NCBI RefSeq assembly: GCF_022780145.1
Contig: NZ_JALEXO010000286.1
Location: 1 to 22,326 of the forward strand
DNA length: 22,326 nt
Source: Intestinibacter sp.
Lineage (GTDB): Bacteria > Bacillota > Clostridia > Peptostreptococcales > Peptostreptococcaceae
Direction of reading: 5' to 3'
The notes beneath the pieces are model-generated. The model was not told the DNA's origin. It did no database searches and worked only from the letters and a program-made list of their open reading frames with translations. The position numbers were made by a program, and so were the translations under genes. Positions 15,707 through 22,326 of this stretch are shown piece by piece (positions within the stretch are counted from its first letter, which is position 1; each line of letters opens with the position of its first letter).

Positions 15707-16657
15707 CTAGAATAATACACTAACAGATTCGTTAGCAAATATTTTCTTAATTGCATCAGCAAATAAATCTGCTACTGTTAATACTTCTATATTGTCTAAT
15801 TTCTTTTCTTCTGGAAGTTTTATTGTATCTAAAACTATTAATTTAGTTATAGCTGATTCTTTTATTCTTTCTATTGCTGGACCTGATAAAACTGCATGTG
15901 TACAGCAAGCATATATATCTTTAGCTCCAAATTTCTTTAATGCATTAGCTGCATTTGTTATTGTACCAGCTGTATCTATCATATCGTCAAGCATGATTAT
16001 ATTTCTTCCTTCAACGTCTCCTATTAAGTTCATAACTTCTGAAACGTTAGCTTTTGGTCTTCTCTTATCGATTATTGCTAGTGGAACATCTCCATTTAAT
16101 TGGTTAGCAAATTTTCTAGATCTAGTAACACTTCCTAAATCTGGTGAAACTACTGTTAAATCGTCTATTTCCATTTTATTGAAATAATCAGCTAATATGT
16201 TTTGTCCTAGAAGATGATCTACTGGTATATCAAAATATCCTTGTATTTGAGCAGCATGTAAATCCATAGTTAAAACTCTGTCTGCTCCAGCTGCAACTAT
16301 TAAATTTGCAACTAATTTTGCAGTTATTGGATCTCTTGATTTTGCTTTTCTATCTTGTCTTGCGTATCCGTAATAAGGGATAACTGCTGTTATTCTACCT
16401 GCAGATGCTCTCTTTAATGCATCGATTATTATTAATAATTCCATTAAGTTTTGGTTTACTGGATTATTTGTAGATTGGATTACGAAAACGTCACAACCTC
16501 TTATTGTTTCTTTTATGTTTACAGATATTTCACCATCGCTGAATTTAGTTACTTCACATTCTGAAACTTTAACTCCTACTCTTTCAGCTATCTTAGCTGC
16601 TAGTTCTGGGTTTGCATTACCAGTGATAATTTTAATCTCACTTCCGCTAGTATTCAT
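15707..16657 (-). CDS. prs: Ribose-phosphate pyrophosphokinase (PRPP synthetase)
   Basis: Makes PRPP from ribose 5-phosphate and ATP for purine, pyrimidine, His, Trp and NAD synthesis. From the ATG at 16657 it has 316 residues, the standard class I length. Motifs: FSDGEISVNI, the flexible loop region YYGYARQDRKAKSRDPITAK, the class I signature DLHAAQIQGYF (132-142) and the PRPP-binding loop MLDDMIDTAGT (222-232). A longer reading frame to 16699 adds 14 residues without homology to the family or a ribosome site; GGGAGG lies just before the ATG at 16657, which sets the start. It follows glmU by about 63 bp, as in Bacillus, probably in one transcript, and ends at a strong hairpin. Confidence 0.97.
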   Translation of the reverse strand: MNTSGSEIKIITGNANPELAAKIAERVGVKVSECEVTKFSDGEISVNIKETIRGCDVFVIQSTNNPVNQNLMELLIIIDALKRASAGRITAVIPYYGYARQDRKAKSRDPITAKLVANLIVAAGADRVLTMDLHAAQIQGYFDIPVDHLLGQNILADYFNKMEIDDLTVVSPDLGSVTRSRKFANQLNGDVPLAIIDKRRPKANVSEVMNLIGDVEGRNIIMLDDMIDTAGTITNAANALKKFGAKDIYACCTHAVLSGPAIERIKESAITKLIVLDTIKLPEEKKLDNIEVLTVADLFADAIKKIFANESVSVLF

Positions 16658-16720
16658 TCTTATCCTCCCGAAAAATTTATATATTATATTTTTAGACATA
16701 AATGTCTATAAAAGGCTAGT

Positions 16721-18121
16721 TTATTTTTTATTTTCTTTTGCTGCTTCTTTAGCTGCATCTCTTGCTTCTTTTTTAGCTACCCATCCATTTTTTACAACTT
16801 GTCTTTGTCTAGCTATAGCTAATGCTCCATCTGGTACATCATCAGTTATAGTCGAACCTGTTGCTATATATCCTTTGTATTCTACATGAACTGGTGCCAC
16901 TAAGTTTGAATTAGATCCTATGAAGGCATGATCTTCAACTTTTGATCTATACTTAAATTTACCATCATAGTTTACAAATACTACTCCACATCCTATATTT
17001 ACATGTTCTCCTACATCAGCATCTCCTATATAAGATAGATGTGATGCCTTTGTATAGTCTCCTATGTTTGCATTTTTAACTTCTACAAAGTCACCTATCT
17101 TTACATGACTTCCTACATTACTCTTTGGTCTTAAGTATGCATAAGGTCCAACAGTAGTATTTTCGCCGACAGCGCTATCTATTATAGTTGATATTTTTAC
17201 TTCTGTAAAATTACCGATAGTTGAATTTGTAATAGAAGAATTCATTCCTATTATACATTCTTCTCCTATAACAGTGTTTCCTTTTAACATTACGCCAGGT
17301 TCTACAATAGTATCCTTACCAATTTGTACATTTGATTCAATATATGTATTTTCTGGATTGATTATTGTAACACCATTTTCCATATGTTTTTTGTTTATTC
17401 TTTTTCTCATGATTGCTTCGGCTTGTGATAATTGAACTCTTGAATTTACACCCATTAGTTCTTCTATAGTAGCTCCTACGAAAGCTCCTACTTTAGAACC
17501 TTTGTCTTTTATTATTTTCATAGTATCTGTTAAATAATACTCTCCTTGAGCATTATTGTTATCTAATAGTTCTAATGCTTCTTTTAGTTTATCACCTTTG
17601 AAACAGTAGATTCCTGAATTGATTTCATTTACTGCTAACTCTTCTTCGTTAGCGTCTTTTTGTTCTACTATTCTTGAGAAGTTTCCTTCTGCATCTCTTA
17701 TAACTCTTCCATATCCTGTTGGATCATCTACTTTAGTTGTTAAAACTGTTGCCATGTATTCATTTTCTAAATGATAAGCAAATAGTTTCTTTAGAGTATC
17801 TTCTTCTATTAGAGGAGTATCTCCACATAATACAACTATAGTATCATCGTCATTTATGCTGTCTTTTGCCATTTTAACGGCATGTCCTGTACCTAATTGT
17901 TCTTCTTGCATTACTACAATACATTCTTCTGGTATTACATTTTTTACAGTTTCAGAGCCATGTCCTAATACTACTACGACATCGTTCACTCCTGATTTAT
18001 TTGAAATATCAATTACATGATTTACCATTTCTTTTCCACATACCTTGTGCACTACTTTAGGGTTTTTAGATTTCATTCTAGTACCTTTACCTGCAGCAAG
18101 TATTATCGCTTTAAAGTTCAT
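16721..18121 (-). CDS. glmU: Bifunctional UDP-GlcNAc pyrophosphorylase / GlcN-1-P acetyltransferase
   Basis: Makes UDP-GlcNAc for peptidoglycan and cell-wall polymers in two steps. The 466-residue protein has an N-terminal uridylyltransferase domain (about 1-230) with LAAGKGTRMKSKNPK (8-22), EEQLGTGHAV and CGDTPL, whose Asp101 is the expected metal ligand. The C-terminal left-handed beta-helix (about 250-450) is made of hexapeptide repeats and carries the acetyltransferase site KASHLSYIGDADVGEHVNIG (358-377) with catalytic His361. The tail is Ala/Lys-rich and charged (KKEARDAAKEAAKENKK). ATG follows GGAGTGA. It lies upstream of prs, with spoVG 363 bp further upstream behind its own terminator. 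Confidence 0.97.
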   Translation of the reverse strand: MNFKAIILAAGKGTRMKSKNPKVVHKVCGKEMVNHVIDISNKSGVNDVVVVLGHGSETVKNVIPEECIVVMQEEQLGTGHAVKMAKDSINDDDTIVVLCGDTPLIEEDTLKKLFAYHLENEYMATVLTTKVDDPTGYGRVIRDAEGNFSRIVEQKDANEEELAVNEINSGIYCFKGDKLKEALELLDNNNAQGEYYLTDTMKIIKDKGSKVGAFVGATIEELMGVNSRVQLSQAEAIMRKRINKKHMENGVTIINPENTYIESNVQIGKDTIVEPGVMLKGNTVIGEECIIGMNSSITNSTIGNFTEVKISTIIDSAVGENTTVGPYAYLRPKSNVGSHVKIGDFVEVKNANIGDYTKASHLSYIGDADVGEHVNIGCGVVFVNYDGKFKYRSKVEDHAFIGSNSNLVAPVHVEYKGYIATGSTITDDVPDGALAIARQRQVVKNGWVAKKEARDAAKEAAKENKK

Positions 18122-18175
18122 CTTTTCACTCCATTCATATAAATATTTTCTGTAAATTATTTATTTACATACAAT

Positions 18176-18206
18176 ATTATATACTTTCATACGATTTTTT
18201 TCCCAA
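18176..18206 (-). promoter_or_regulatory. Candidate sigma-A promoter for glmU-prs
   Basis: Minus strand TTGGGA (18201-18206) with TATAAT (18176-18181) at 19 bp, or the overlapping TATATA (18178-18183) at 17 bp, about 55 bp before the glmU start. A promoter is expected here because spoVG ends in a terminator. The -35 match is moderate. Confidence 0.4.
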
Positions 18207-18425
18207 TAAACTTTTATTTTTTTGAAAAAAGTTATAAAAATTATTATAGTATGCTAAATAATCCATATAGATGACTATTATTGTGCCTATTTGACACTAA
18301 TAATATAACACTTTTTTAGAATAAATGCTAGTTTTTTAAGATTAATTCTTACTTATAATACTTTATTATTTTTTTAATATATTTTTTAAATTTATTCTAA
18401 TATTAAAATCAATAAAAACTTCACT

Positions 18426-18454
18426 AAAAAAAGCCGAATCTAAAATTCGGCTTT
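18426..18454 (-). terminator. Intrinsic terminator after spoVG
   Basis: A 10-bp stem with no mismatch and a GC-rich core (18445-18454 with 18430-18439), a 5-nt loop and a run of U on the minus strand. It lies 30 bp past the spoVG stop. Confidence 0.92.
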
Positions 18455-18484
18455 CAGTATATAAACAAATTATAATATTCAAAT

Positions 18485-18763
18485 TTATTCAGCAGCAACT
18501 TCTAATTGAGCTAAAGCTTCGTGATAAGCTTTTAAAACAGCATCTTCTAGAACTTGTCTCATTTCTGCATTTATTGGATGAGCTATATCTCTAAAGTTAC
18601 CTTCTCCAACTTTTCTACTTGGCATAGCTATAAATAGTCCATTATGACCTTCTATTACCTTAATGTCATGAACAACAAATAGGTTATCAAAAGTTATAGA
18701 AACTATACATTTCATTTTTCCTTCGTTTGTTATTTTTCTTACTCTTACGTCAGTTATGTTCAT
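18485..18763 (-). CDS. spoVG: Septation / RNA- and DNA-binding regulator SpoVG
   Basis: SpoVG is a small nucleic-acid-binding regulator named for its effect on asymmetric septation and cortex formation. The 92-residue protein is full length and highly conserved: MNITDVRVRKI, the beta-rich core FDNLFVVHDIKVIEGHNGLF (25-44), then AMPSRKVGEGNFRDIAHPIN (46-65) and a helical C-terminus. ATG follows AAGGGGGAT. It is a single-gene unit between purR and glmU, with a full-consensus sigma-H promoter upstream and a strong terminator downstream, so it should be induced at the onset of stationary phase. Confidence 0.98.
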   Translation of the reverse strand: MNITDVRVRKITNEGKMKCIVSITFDNLFVVHDIKVIEGHNGLFIAMPSRKVGEGNFRDIAHPINAEMRQVLEDAVLKAYHEALAQLEVAAE

Positions 18764-18821
18764 TCTAAATATCCCCCTTTATGATTTTGACAAATACTAT
18801 TATTATAAACTGTATTCTAAA

Positions 18822-18850
18822 TAATTCTATACATAAAGGTGATATCCTCT
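18822..18850 (-). promoter_or_regulatory. Sigma-H promoter of spoVG
   Basis: Minus strand AGAGGATAT (18842-18850) fits the sigma-H -35 pattern RnAGGAWWW at every position. After an 11-bp spacer, ATAGAATTA (18822-18830) fits the -10 pattern RnnGAATWW at every position. The B. subtilis spoVG promoter is the classic sigma-H promoter, so the element is conserved in sequence and place. Confidence 0.88.
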
Positions 18851-18890
18851 TTTTTTTTGAATTTTAATTAATATTTTTCTAATTTTTAGA

Positions 18891-19742
18891 TTATTTCTCG
18901 TTATCAGAGATAAATTGTGAGTCTCTATATTCATCCTTAAATGTTTTAAAATTAGGCTTAGCAATTATACTTTCACCATTATCATCTAATTCTATCAATG
19001 AAATATAATCCTTTACCATTTTTTCTTGAGGTTTTGTTGTAGATATAAATACACCTGTTCCGATTACTTGTGCTCCAAACTCATGCATTAAATCCTTCAT
19101 GCCCTTTAAAGTTCCTCCGCCTCGCATGAAATCGTCTATTAATATAACTTTGCTGTCAGGTTTTAAGGCTCTTCTTGGTAAGCTCATACTTTCGACCTTA
19201 TTGCTTCCTCCAGTCACATAAGTCATGCTCAATGTAGGTCCTTCAGAAACCTTCATATCCTTTCTAATTATAACTAGAGGTAAATTCATAGCTTTAGCCG
19301 TCATAAGTGCCATTGGAATACCTTTAGTTTCCATAGTTACTACACAATCTGCTTCACTATAATCTAAGTTTGAAGCAAATATTTTTCCAATTTTAGAAAC
19401 TATAGCTGGATTGTAAATCAAATCTATTAAATATAAAAAGCCCCCTGAAAGCTTTCTCGAATCATCATTTATTTTTTCACATAATTCCATCAAAAATTGT
19501 TTATTTTCTCCAATTGATGTTTTTGGTATATATTTAACTCCACCAGCAGCCCCTGATATAGTTATTACTCTTCCTAATTCTAATTTTTCAAAAACGTTTT
19601 TAACCACTAATAAATCTTCACTTATTGTAGATTTTGCTGCATTAAATTTTTCTGTAAAAAAGCTCAATGTGTATATTCTATTCGGGTTATCTGACAATAT
19701 TTTTACTATAGCGCCTATTCTTTCCGTTCTTTTAAACTTCAT
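18891..19742 (-). CDS. purR: Purine operon repressor PurR (Bacillus type)
   Basis: A DNA-binding regulator whose phosphoribosyltransferase-like domain senses PRPP; in B. subtilis it represses purine synthesis genes when PRPP is low. The 283-residue protein has an N-terminal winged helix (about 1-75: RTERIGAIVKILSDNPNRIY, then FNAAKSTISEDL) and a C-terminal PRTase-like domain with the PRPP loop VILIDDFMRGGGT (199-211). It is unrelated to the LacI-type PurR of E. coli. ATG follows AGGAGG. It is divergent from murC across a gap of 229 bp that contains a possible operator. Its nearness to prs, the PRPP source, fits its sensing role. Confidence 0.95.
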   Translation of the reverse strand: MKFKRTERIGAIVKILSDNPNRIYTLSFFTEKFNAAKSTISEDLLVVKNVFEKLELGRVITISGAAGGVKYIPKTSIGENKQFLMELCEKINDDSRKLSGGFLYLIDLIYNPAIVSKIGKIFASNLDYSEADCVVTMETKGIPMALMTAKAMNLPLVIIRKDMKVSEGPTLSMTYVTGGSNKVESMSLPRRALKPDSKVILIDDFMRGGGTLKGMKDLMHEFGAQVIGTGVFISTTKPQEKMVKDYISLIELDDNGESIIAKPNFKTFKDEYRDSQFISDNEK

Positions 19743-19910
19743 AATTAAAAACCTCCTAAAACCACTATCCTTACAATTTAAAGTATATAATGCATAAATT
19801 TTAATAATATGATATAATAAGATTTATGTTTAAACATATTTTTTAATTAATAAAAGTATTATATATCAATATTGTTTGCAGATTATACTTTAAATATTGA
19901 ACATTATTTA

Positions 19911-19919
19911 ATTATACCA
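19911..19919 (-). promoter_or_regulatory. Extended -10 promoter candidate for purR
   Basis: Minus strand TGGTATAAT is a full match to the extended -10 consensus TGnTATAAT. No good -35 lies at the usual distance, which extended -10 promoters tolerate. The leader to purR would be about 160 nt. Confidence 0.4.
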
Positions 19920-19926
19920 CATAAAT

Positions 19927-19944
19927 AGTTCAGATTATAGAACT
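19927..19944. repeat. Inverted repeat in the purR-murC intergenic region (possible operator)
   Basis: AGTTC (19927-19931) and GAACT (19940-19944) are separated by 8 bp. The repeat lies over the -35 position of the purR extended -10 promoter and 28 bp before murC. The arms contain GAAC, which is also in the PurBox core CCGAAC of B. subtilis, but the CC is missing. Operator function is an inference. Confidence 0.35.
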
Positions 19945-19971
19945 TAATTAAAAAGAAAGGTGGTTTTATTT

Positions 19972-21327
19972 ATGAATATACATTTTATTGGTATTGGTGG
20001 TATTAGTATGAGTGCCTTGGCAGAAATTTGTCTTAACAAAAAGTACAATGTTTCTGGATCTGATATGAATGAATCAGACCTTACTAGAAAACTAAGAGAT
20101 CAAGGTGCCAAAATTTTTATAGGTCAATGTAAGGAGAATATAACTGATGATATAGATATAGTTGTTTACACTGCAGCTATTCATCCTGATAATCCTGAAT
20201 TAGTGGAAGCCAAAAACAAAAACAAATTGACAATAAATAGAGCAGCATTTTTAGGACAATTAATGAGAGAATACAAAAATTCAATCGCTGTATCAGGAAC
20301 ACATGGAAAAACTACTACTACATCAATTTTATCAACTATATTTGAACATGCTAAATTAGACCCTACTATATTAGTTGGTGGAAACTTAAAATCAATTGGT
20401 GGAAATGTTAAAATAGGACATTCTAGCCATTTTATAACAGAAGCTTGTGAATACGTTGATAGTTTCTTAAACTTCAACCCTAAAATATCTATAGTTTTAA
20501 ATATAGAAGAGGATCATCTTGATTACTTCTCTGGAATAGATGAAATAAAAGCTTCTTTCAATAAATTTGGTAAGCTTCTACCTAAAGATGGTTACTTTAT
20601 CATAAACGGTGATAGTCCTAATATGGATATATTACACGATGTTAAAGCACACGTTGTCAAATACGGTAAAAAATCATCAAATGATGTAATTATAGAAAAT
20701 ATAGATTTTGACGATTTAGGCTGTGGTTCTTTTGACTTAAATTATAGTGGAAAACATATAGGTAATTTTAAATTACACGTACCAGGACTTCACAATATTT
20801 ACAATGCTACATCCGCTATAATCGCTTCAATAGTATCTGGAATAGATGTAGATACTATCAAAGAAGGATTATTAGATTACACTGGTGTCGGTAGAAGATT
20901 TGAAGTCAAAGGTAAATATCACGACGCTACAGTTATAGATGACTACGCTCATCATCCAACTGAAATAAAAGCTACTCTATCTACTGCAAAGAGATTTAAA
21001 AAAGGAACTCTATGGTGTGTATTCCAACCGCATACTTACAGTAGAACAATATCTCTATTAGATGAGTTCTCTGAAGCATTCTATTCAGCTGATAAGGTTA
21101 TAATAACTGATATATTCGCTGCAAGAGAAGACGACCCTGGAACTATACATTCTAGAGATTTAGTAGAAAGATTAAATCACAATAATGTAGATGCAACTTA
21201 TATATCAAAATTTGAAGATATTGTAAAATATCTAAAAGAAAATGTAAAACCAAACGATACAGTATTAACTGTTGGAGCTGGACCTATTTATCTAGTAGGT
21301 GAAGATTTATTAAAACAAGAAGACTAA
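19972..21327 (+). CDS. murC: UDP-N-acetylmuramate--L-alanine ligase
   Basis: The first amino-acid ligase of peptidoglycan synthesis, adding L-Ala to UDP-MurNAc with ATP. From the ATG at 19972 it has 451 residues: an N-terminal UDP-binding domain starting IHFIGIGGISMSALAEI (3-19), a central ATPase domain with P-loop SGTHGKTTT (108-116), TEACEYVDSFL and EEDHLDYFSG, and a C-terminal domain with IDDYAHHPTEIKATLSTAKR. The frame opens at a GTG at 19960, but that GTG is part of the ribosome site AAAGGTGG, so the ATG eight bases downstream is the start. It is the only plus-strand gene, divergent from purR, and ends at a bidirectional terminator. Confidence 0.97.
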   Translation: MNIHFIGIGGISMSALAEICLNKKYNVSGSDMNESDLTRKLRDQGAKIFIGQCKENITDDIDIVVYTAAIHPDNPELVEAKNKNKLTINRAAFLGQLMREYKNSIAVSGTHGKTTTTSILSTIFEHAKLDPTILVGGNLKSIGGNVKIGHSSHFITEACEYVDSFLNFNPKISIVLNIEEDHLDYFSGIDEIKASFNKFGKLLPKDGYFIINGDSPNMDILHDVKAHVVKYGKKSSNDVIIENIDFDDLGCGSFDLNYSGKHIGNFKLHVPGLHNIYNATSAIIASIVSGIDVDTIKEGLLDYTGVGRRFEVKGKYHDATVIDDYAHHPTEIKATLSTAKRFKKGTLWCVFQPHTYSRTISLLDEFSEAFYSADKVIITDIFAAREDDPGTIHSRDLVERLNHNNVDATYISKFEDIVKYLKENVKPNDTVLTVGAGPIYLVGEDLLKQED

Positions 21328-21364
21328 TTTATCTTAAATTAAACTTTTTATAAATCATAAAAAT

Positions 21365-21418
21365 AAAAAACTCTGAATCCTACCAAGACATATCCTTGGT
21401 AAAGATTCAGAGTTTTTT
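21365..21418. terminator. Bidirectional terminator between murC and the convergent membrane-protein gene
   Basis: A long hairpin: a 15-bp outer stem with no mismatch (21365-21379 with 21404-21418), flanked by A runs and T runs so that both strands end in U6, and a 6-bp inner stem (21382-21387 with 21395-21400). It lies 38 bp past murC and 9 bp past the opposing gene. Confidence 0.93.
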
Positions 21419-21426
21419 AATGTGCA

Positions 21427-22227
21427 TTATTTTTCTTCATCCGCTATTTTAAATACTTCAGTTTTTATATAATCATAAAGATTATTTGATACCTCATAAT
21501 AAGAGATTAAATCATTTACTGTTATTTTAACATAATCCTCTCCCATTATATCGACTTTTGCTTCATAATTATCTGCTTTTATATTAATAGTAAATTTATA
21601 CTTACTTCTTTCTCTAGCTTTTTCTGGTTGTATTTTTCCAACTAGTCTTTTTTGGACCATCTTACTAGCTAAATCGTCGTAATTCCATCCACTTATTTTT
21701 TTAGTTTCATCACCATAATCTATAGTAACCTGTTTCCATGTCTTATATTGCTTTATAAAATCAAAGGAAGTATATATACTCGTATCTAAAACTTCTTTAA
21801 ATTCCTTCTTATAAGATACTGGAACCTTGTAGTATTCTTCTTGGTTGACAGTATAAACCCTAAACACATTTAAATCAGTAGAAAATTTTATTTCATCATC
21901 TGTATATCCCTCGTATATAGGTGTATAAGAATCTGGCGTTCTAATCTTACTGAATTCTTTAAATGAATATTGGAATTCTTCTACCTTCTCTTTCTCCATT
22001 CTAACATTAGAGACATTCCCATCTGATATATATATTTTATTTTTATCTTTAAATTGATCTAGTAGGCTTCTAGTATCCACCTTTTCTTCTGTAGTTGGCA
22101 CTTTAGTTCCTTGAGTGTTCTCCGCCAATTTAGAAAAAAATCTAAAAGATATAAAATATATAACAAAGAAAAGGACTACTCCCATTATCAAAATGGCTCT
22201 TTTCTTTATTTTTCTTTTTTTTGACAT
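21427..22227 (-). CDS. Membrane-anchored extracytoplasmic protein of unknown function
   Basis: I do not recognise this 266-residue protein. It starts with a very basic cytoplasmic head (SKKRKIKKR), then one membrane segment (about 12-29), with no lipobox or cleavage motif, so it is probably a type II anchored protein with its bulk outside. The remainder is soluble and charged, rich in Tyr, Lys and Glu, with likely alpha/beta segments such as YTPIYEGYTDDEIKF and YKFTINIKADNYEAKVDIMG. No enzyme motif or Cys is visible. ATG follows GGAGGAGAT. It is convergent to murC and ends at the shared terminator. A role at the envelope is inferred only from topology and neighbourhood. Confidence 0.75.
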   Translation of the reverse strand: MSKKRKIKKRAILIMGVVLFFVIYFISFRFFSKLAENTQGTKVPTTEEKVDTRSLLDQFKDKNKIYISDGNVSNVRMEKEKVEEFQYSFKEFSKIRTPDSYTPIYEGYTDDEIKFSTDLNVFRVYTVNQEEYYKVPVSYKKEFKEVLDTSIYTSFDFIKQYKTWKQVTIDYGDETKKISGWNYDDLASKMVQKRLVGKIQPEKARERSKYKFTINIKADNYEAKVDIMGEDYVKITVNDLISYYEVSNNLYDYIKTEVFKIADEEK

Positions 22228-22266
22228 TTTATTATCTCCTCCATGCCCTTAAAATCGTCTATGATA

Positions 22267-22295
22267 ATTATATAACTTTTTATTTAATTTTTTAA
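22267..22295 (-). promoter_or_regulatory. Candidate sigma-A promoter of the membrane-protein gene
   Basis: Minus strand TTAAAA (22290-22295), a 17-bp spacer and TATAAT (22267-22272), about 40 bp before the start codon. The -10 is exact and the -35 weak; the surroundings are AT-rich. Confidence 0.4.
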
Positions 22296-22326
22296 GTATT
22301 ATTTACCATTATTAAGACAATCTTTA

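Larger units (their letters stand above)
18122..18484. other. Intergenic region between spoVG and glmU
   Basis: A 363-bp AT-rich gap with no gene. It contains the spoVG terminator (18426-18454), an imperfect inverted repeat (18276-18305), and a candidate glmU promoter (18176-18206). I see nothing else in it. Confidence 0.75.

Noticed and set aside
15792..16187. Plus-strand 131-codon open frame
   Set aside because: Shadow of prs on the other strand; its composition is that of an antisense frame and the prs motifs on the minus strand are unmistakable.
16658..16699. 14-codon N-terminal extension of prs
   Set aside because: The ribosome site GGGAGG lies inside this stretch just before the ATG at 16657, and the extension has no counterpart in PRPP synthetases.
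16515..16889. Plus-strand 124-codon open frame across the prs-glmU junction
   Set aside because: Antisense to the ends of two well-identified genes, with no ribosome site and no recognisable domain.
19853..19908. Interlaced inverted repeats upstream of murC suggestive of a riboswitch or T-box
   Set aside because: The arms are 7-8 bp of almost pure A and T and the conserved T-box or riboswitch core bases are absent; such pairings are expected by chance at this composition.
20181..20477. Minus-strand 98-codon open frame
   Set aside because: Antisense to the ATP-binding region of murC; no ribosome site.
1..22326. tRNA, rRNA, insertion sequence, prophage or CRISPR elements
   Set aside because: I looked for TpsiC-arm-like sequences, transposase or integrase motifs and regularly spaced repeats and saw none; the gene content is core chromosome throughout.

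Overview
The window comes from the chromosome of a low-GC, endospore-forming Firmicute. Base composition is strongly AT-rich (about 27% G+C by eye), most genes have AGGAGG-type ribosome sites, and there are many dedicated sporulation genes (spoIIE, yabP, yabQ, spoVT, spoVG). The gene order is the conserved 'yab' neighbourhood of Bacillus and Clostridia. From memory it matches the Clostridioides difficile arrangement from spoIIE to murC almost gene for gene, so I infer a member of the Peptostreptococcaceae. I cannot name the species.

Layout, in the direction of minus-strand transcription (high to low coordinates). A membrane protein of unknown function (21427-22227) converges on murC, the only plus-strand gene, and they share a bidirectional terminator. 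Then come purR, spoVG (with a textbook sigma-H promoter), glmU and prs, which supply UDP-GlcNAc and PRPP. A strong terminator hairpin follows prs, and the start codon of a small helix-turn-helix gene lies inside it. A small acidic protein gene and a non-coding gap follow. The next five genes have no visible terminator between them: pilT, a prepilin peptidase gene, pth, mfd and prsA. After them come spoVT, a yabM-type flippase gene, mazG, hup, rqcP, yabP, yabQ, divIC, ppx/gppA and the 5' part of spoIIE, which runs off the window.

How the genes work together. Envelope and precursor supply (murC, glmU, prs, yabM), nucleoid and repair or quality-control functions (hup, mfd, pth, rqcP, mazG, prsA) and sporulation control are interleaved. 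Several promoters can be read directly. spoVG has a sigma-H promoter with no mismatch to consensus. spoIIE has a sigma-A-like promoter with a 21-bp spacer, the hallmark of Spo0A-activated promoters. spoVT has perfect TTGACA and TATAAT hexamers, unexpected for a gene known mainly as forespore-controlled. Seven clear intrinsic terminators divide the transcripts; an eighth, at 14758-14786, is weaker.

The most interesting part is 13.5-15.7 kb. In C. difficile the interval between pth and prs holds, as I recall, a complete type IV pilus cluster. Here only the retraction ATPase and one prepilin peptidase are left. In place of the rest are the terminator-embedded regulator gene, the acidic protein gene and a gap that may contain decayed coding sequence. 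I saw no mobile element, CRISPR array, tRNA or rRNA.
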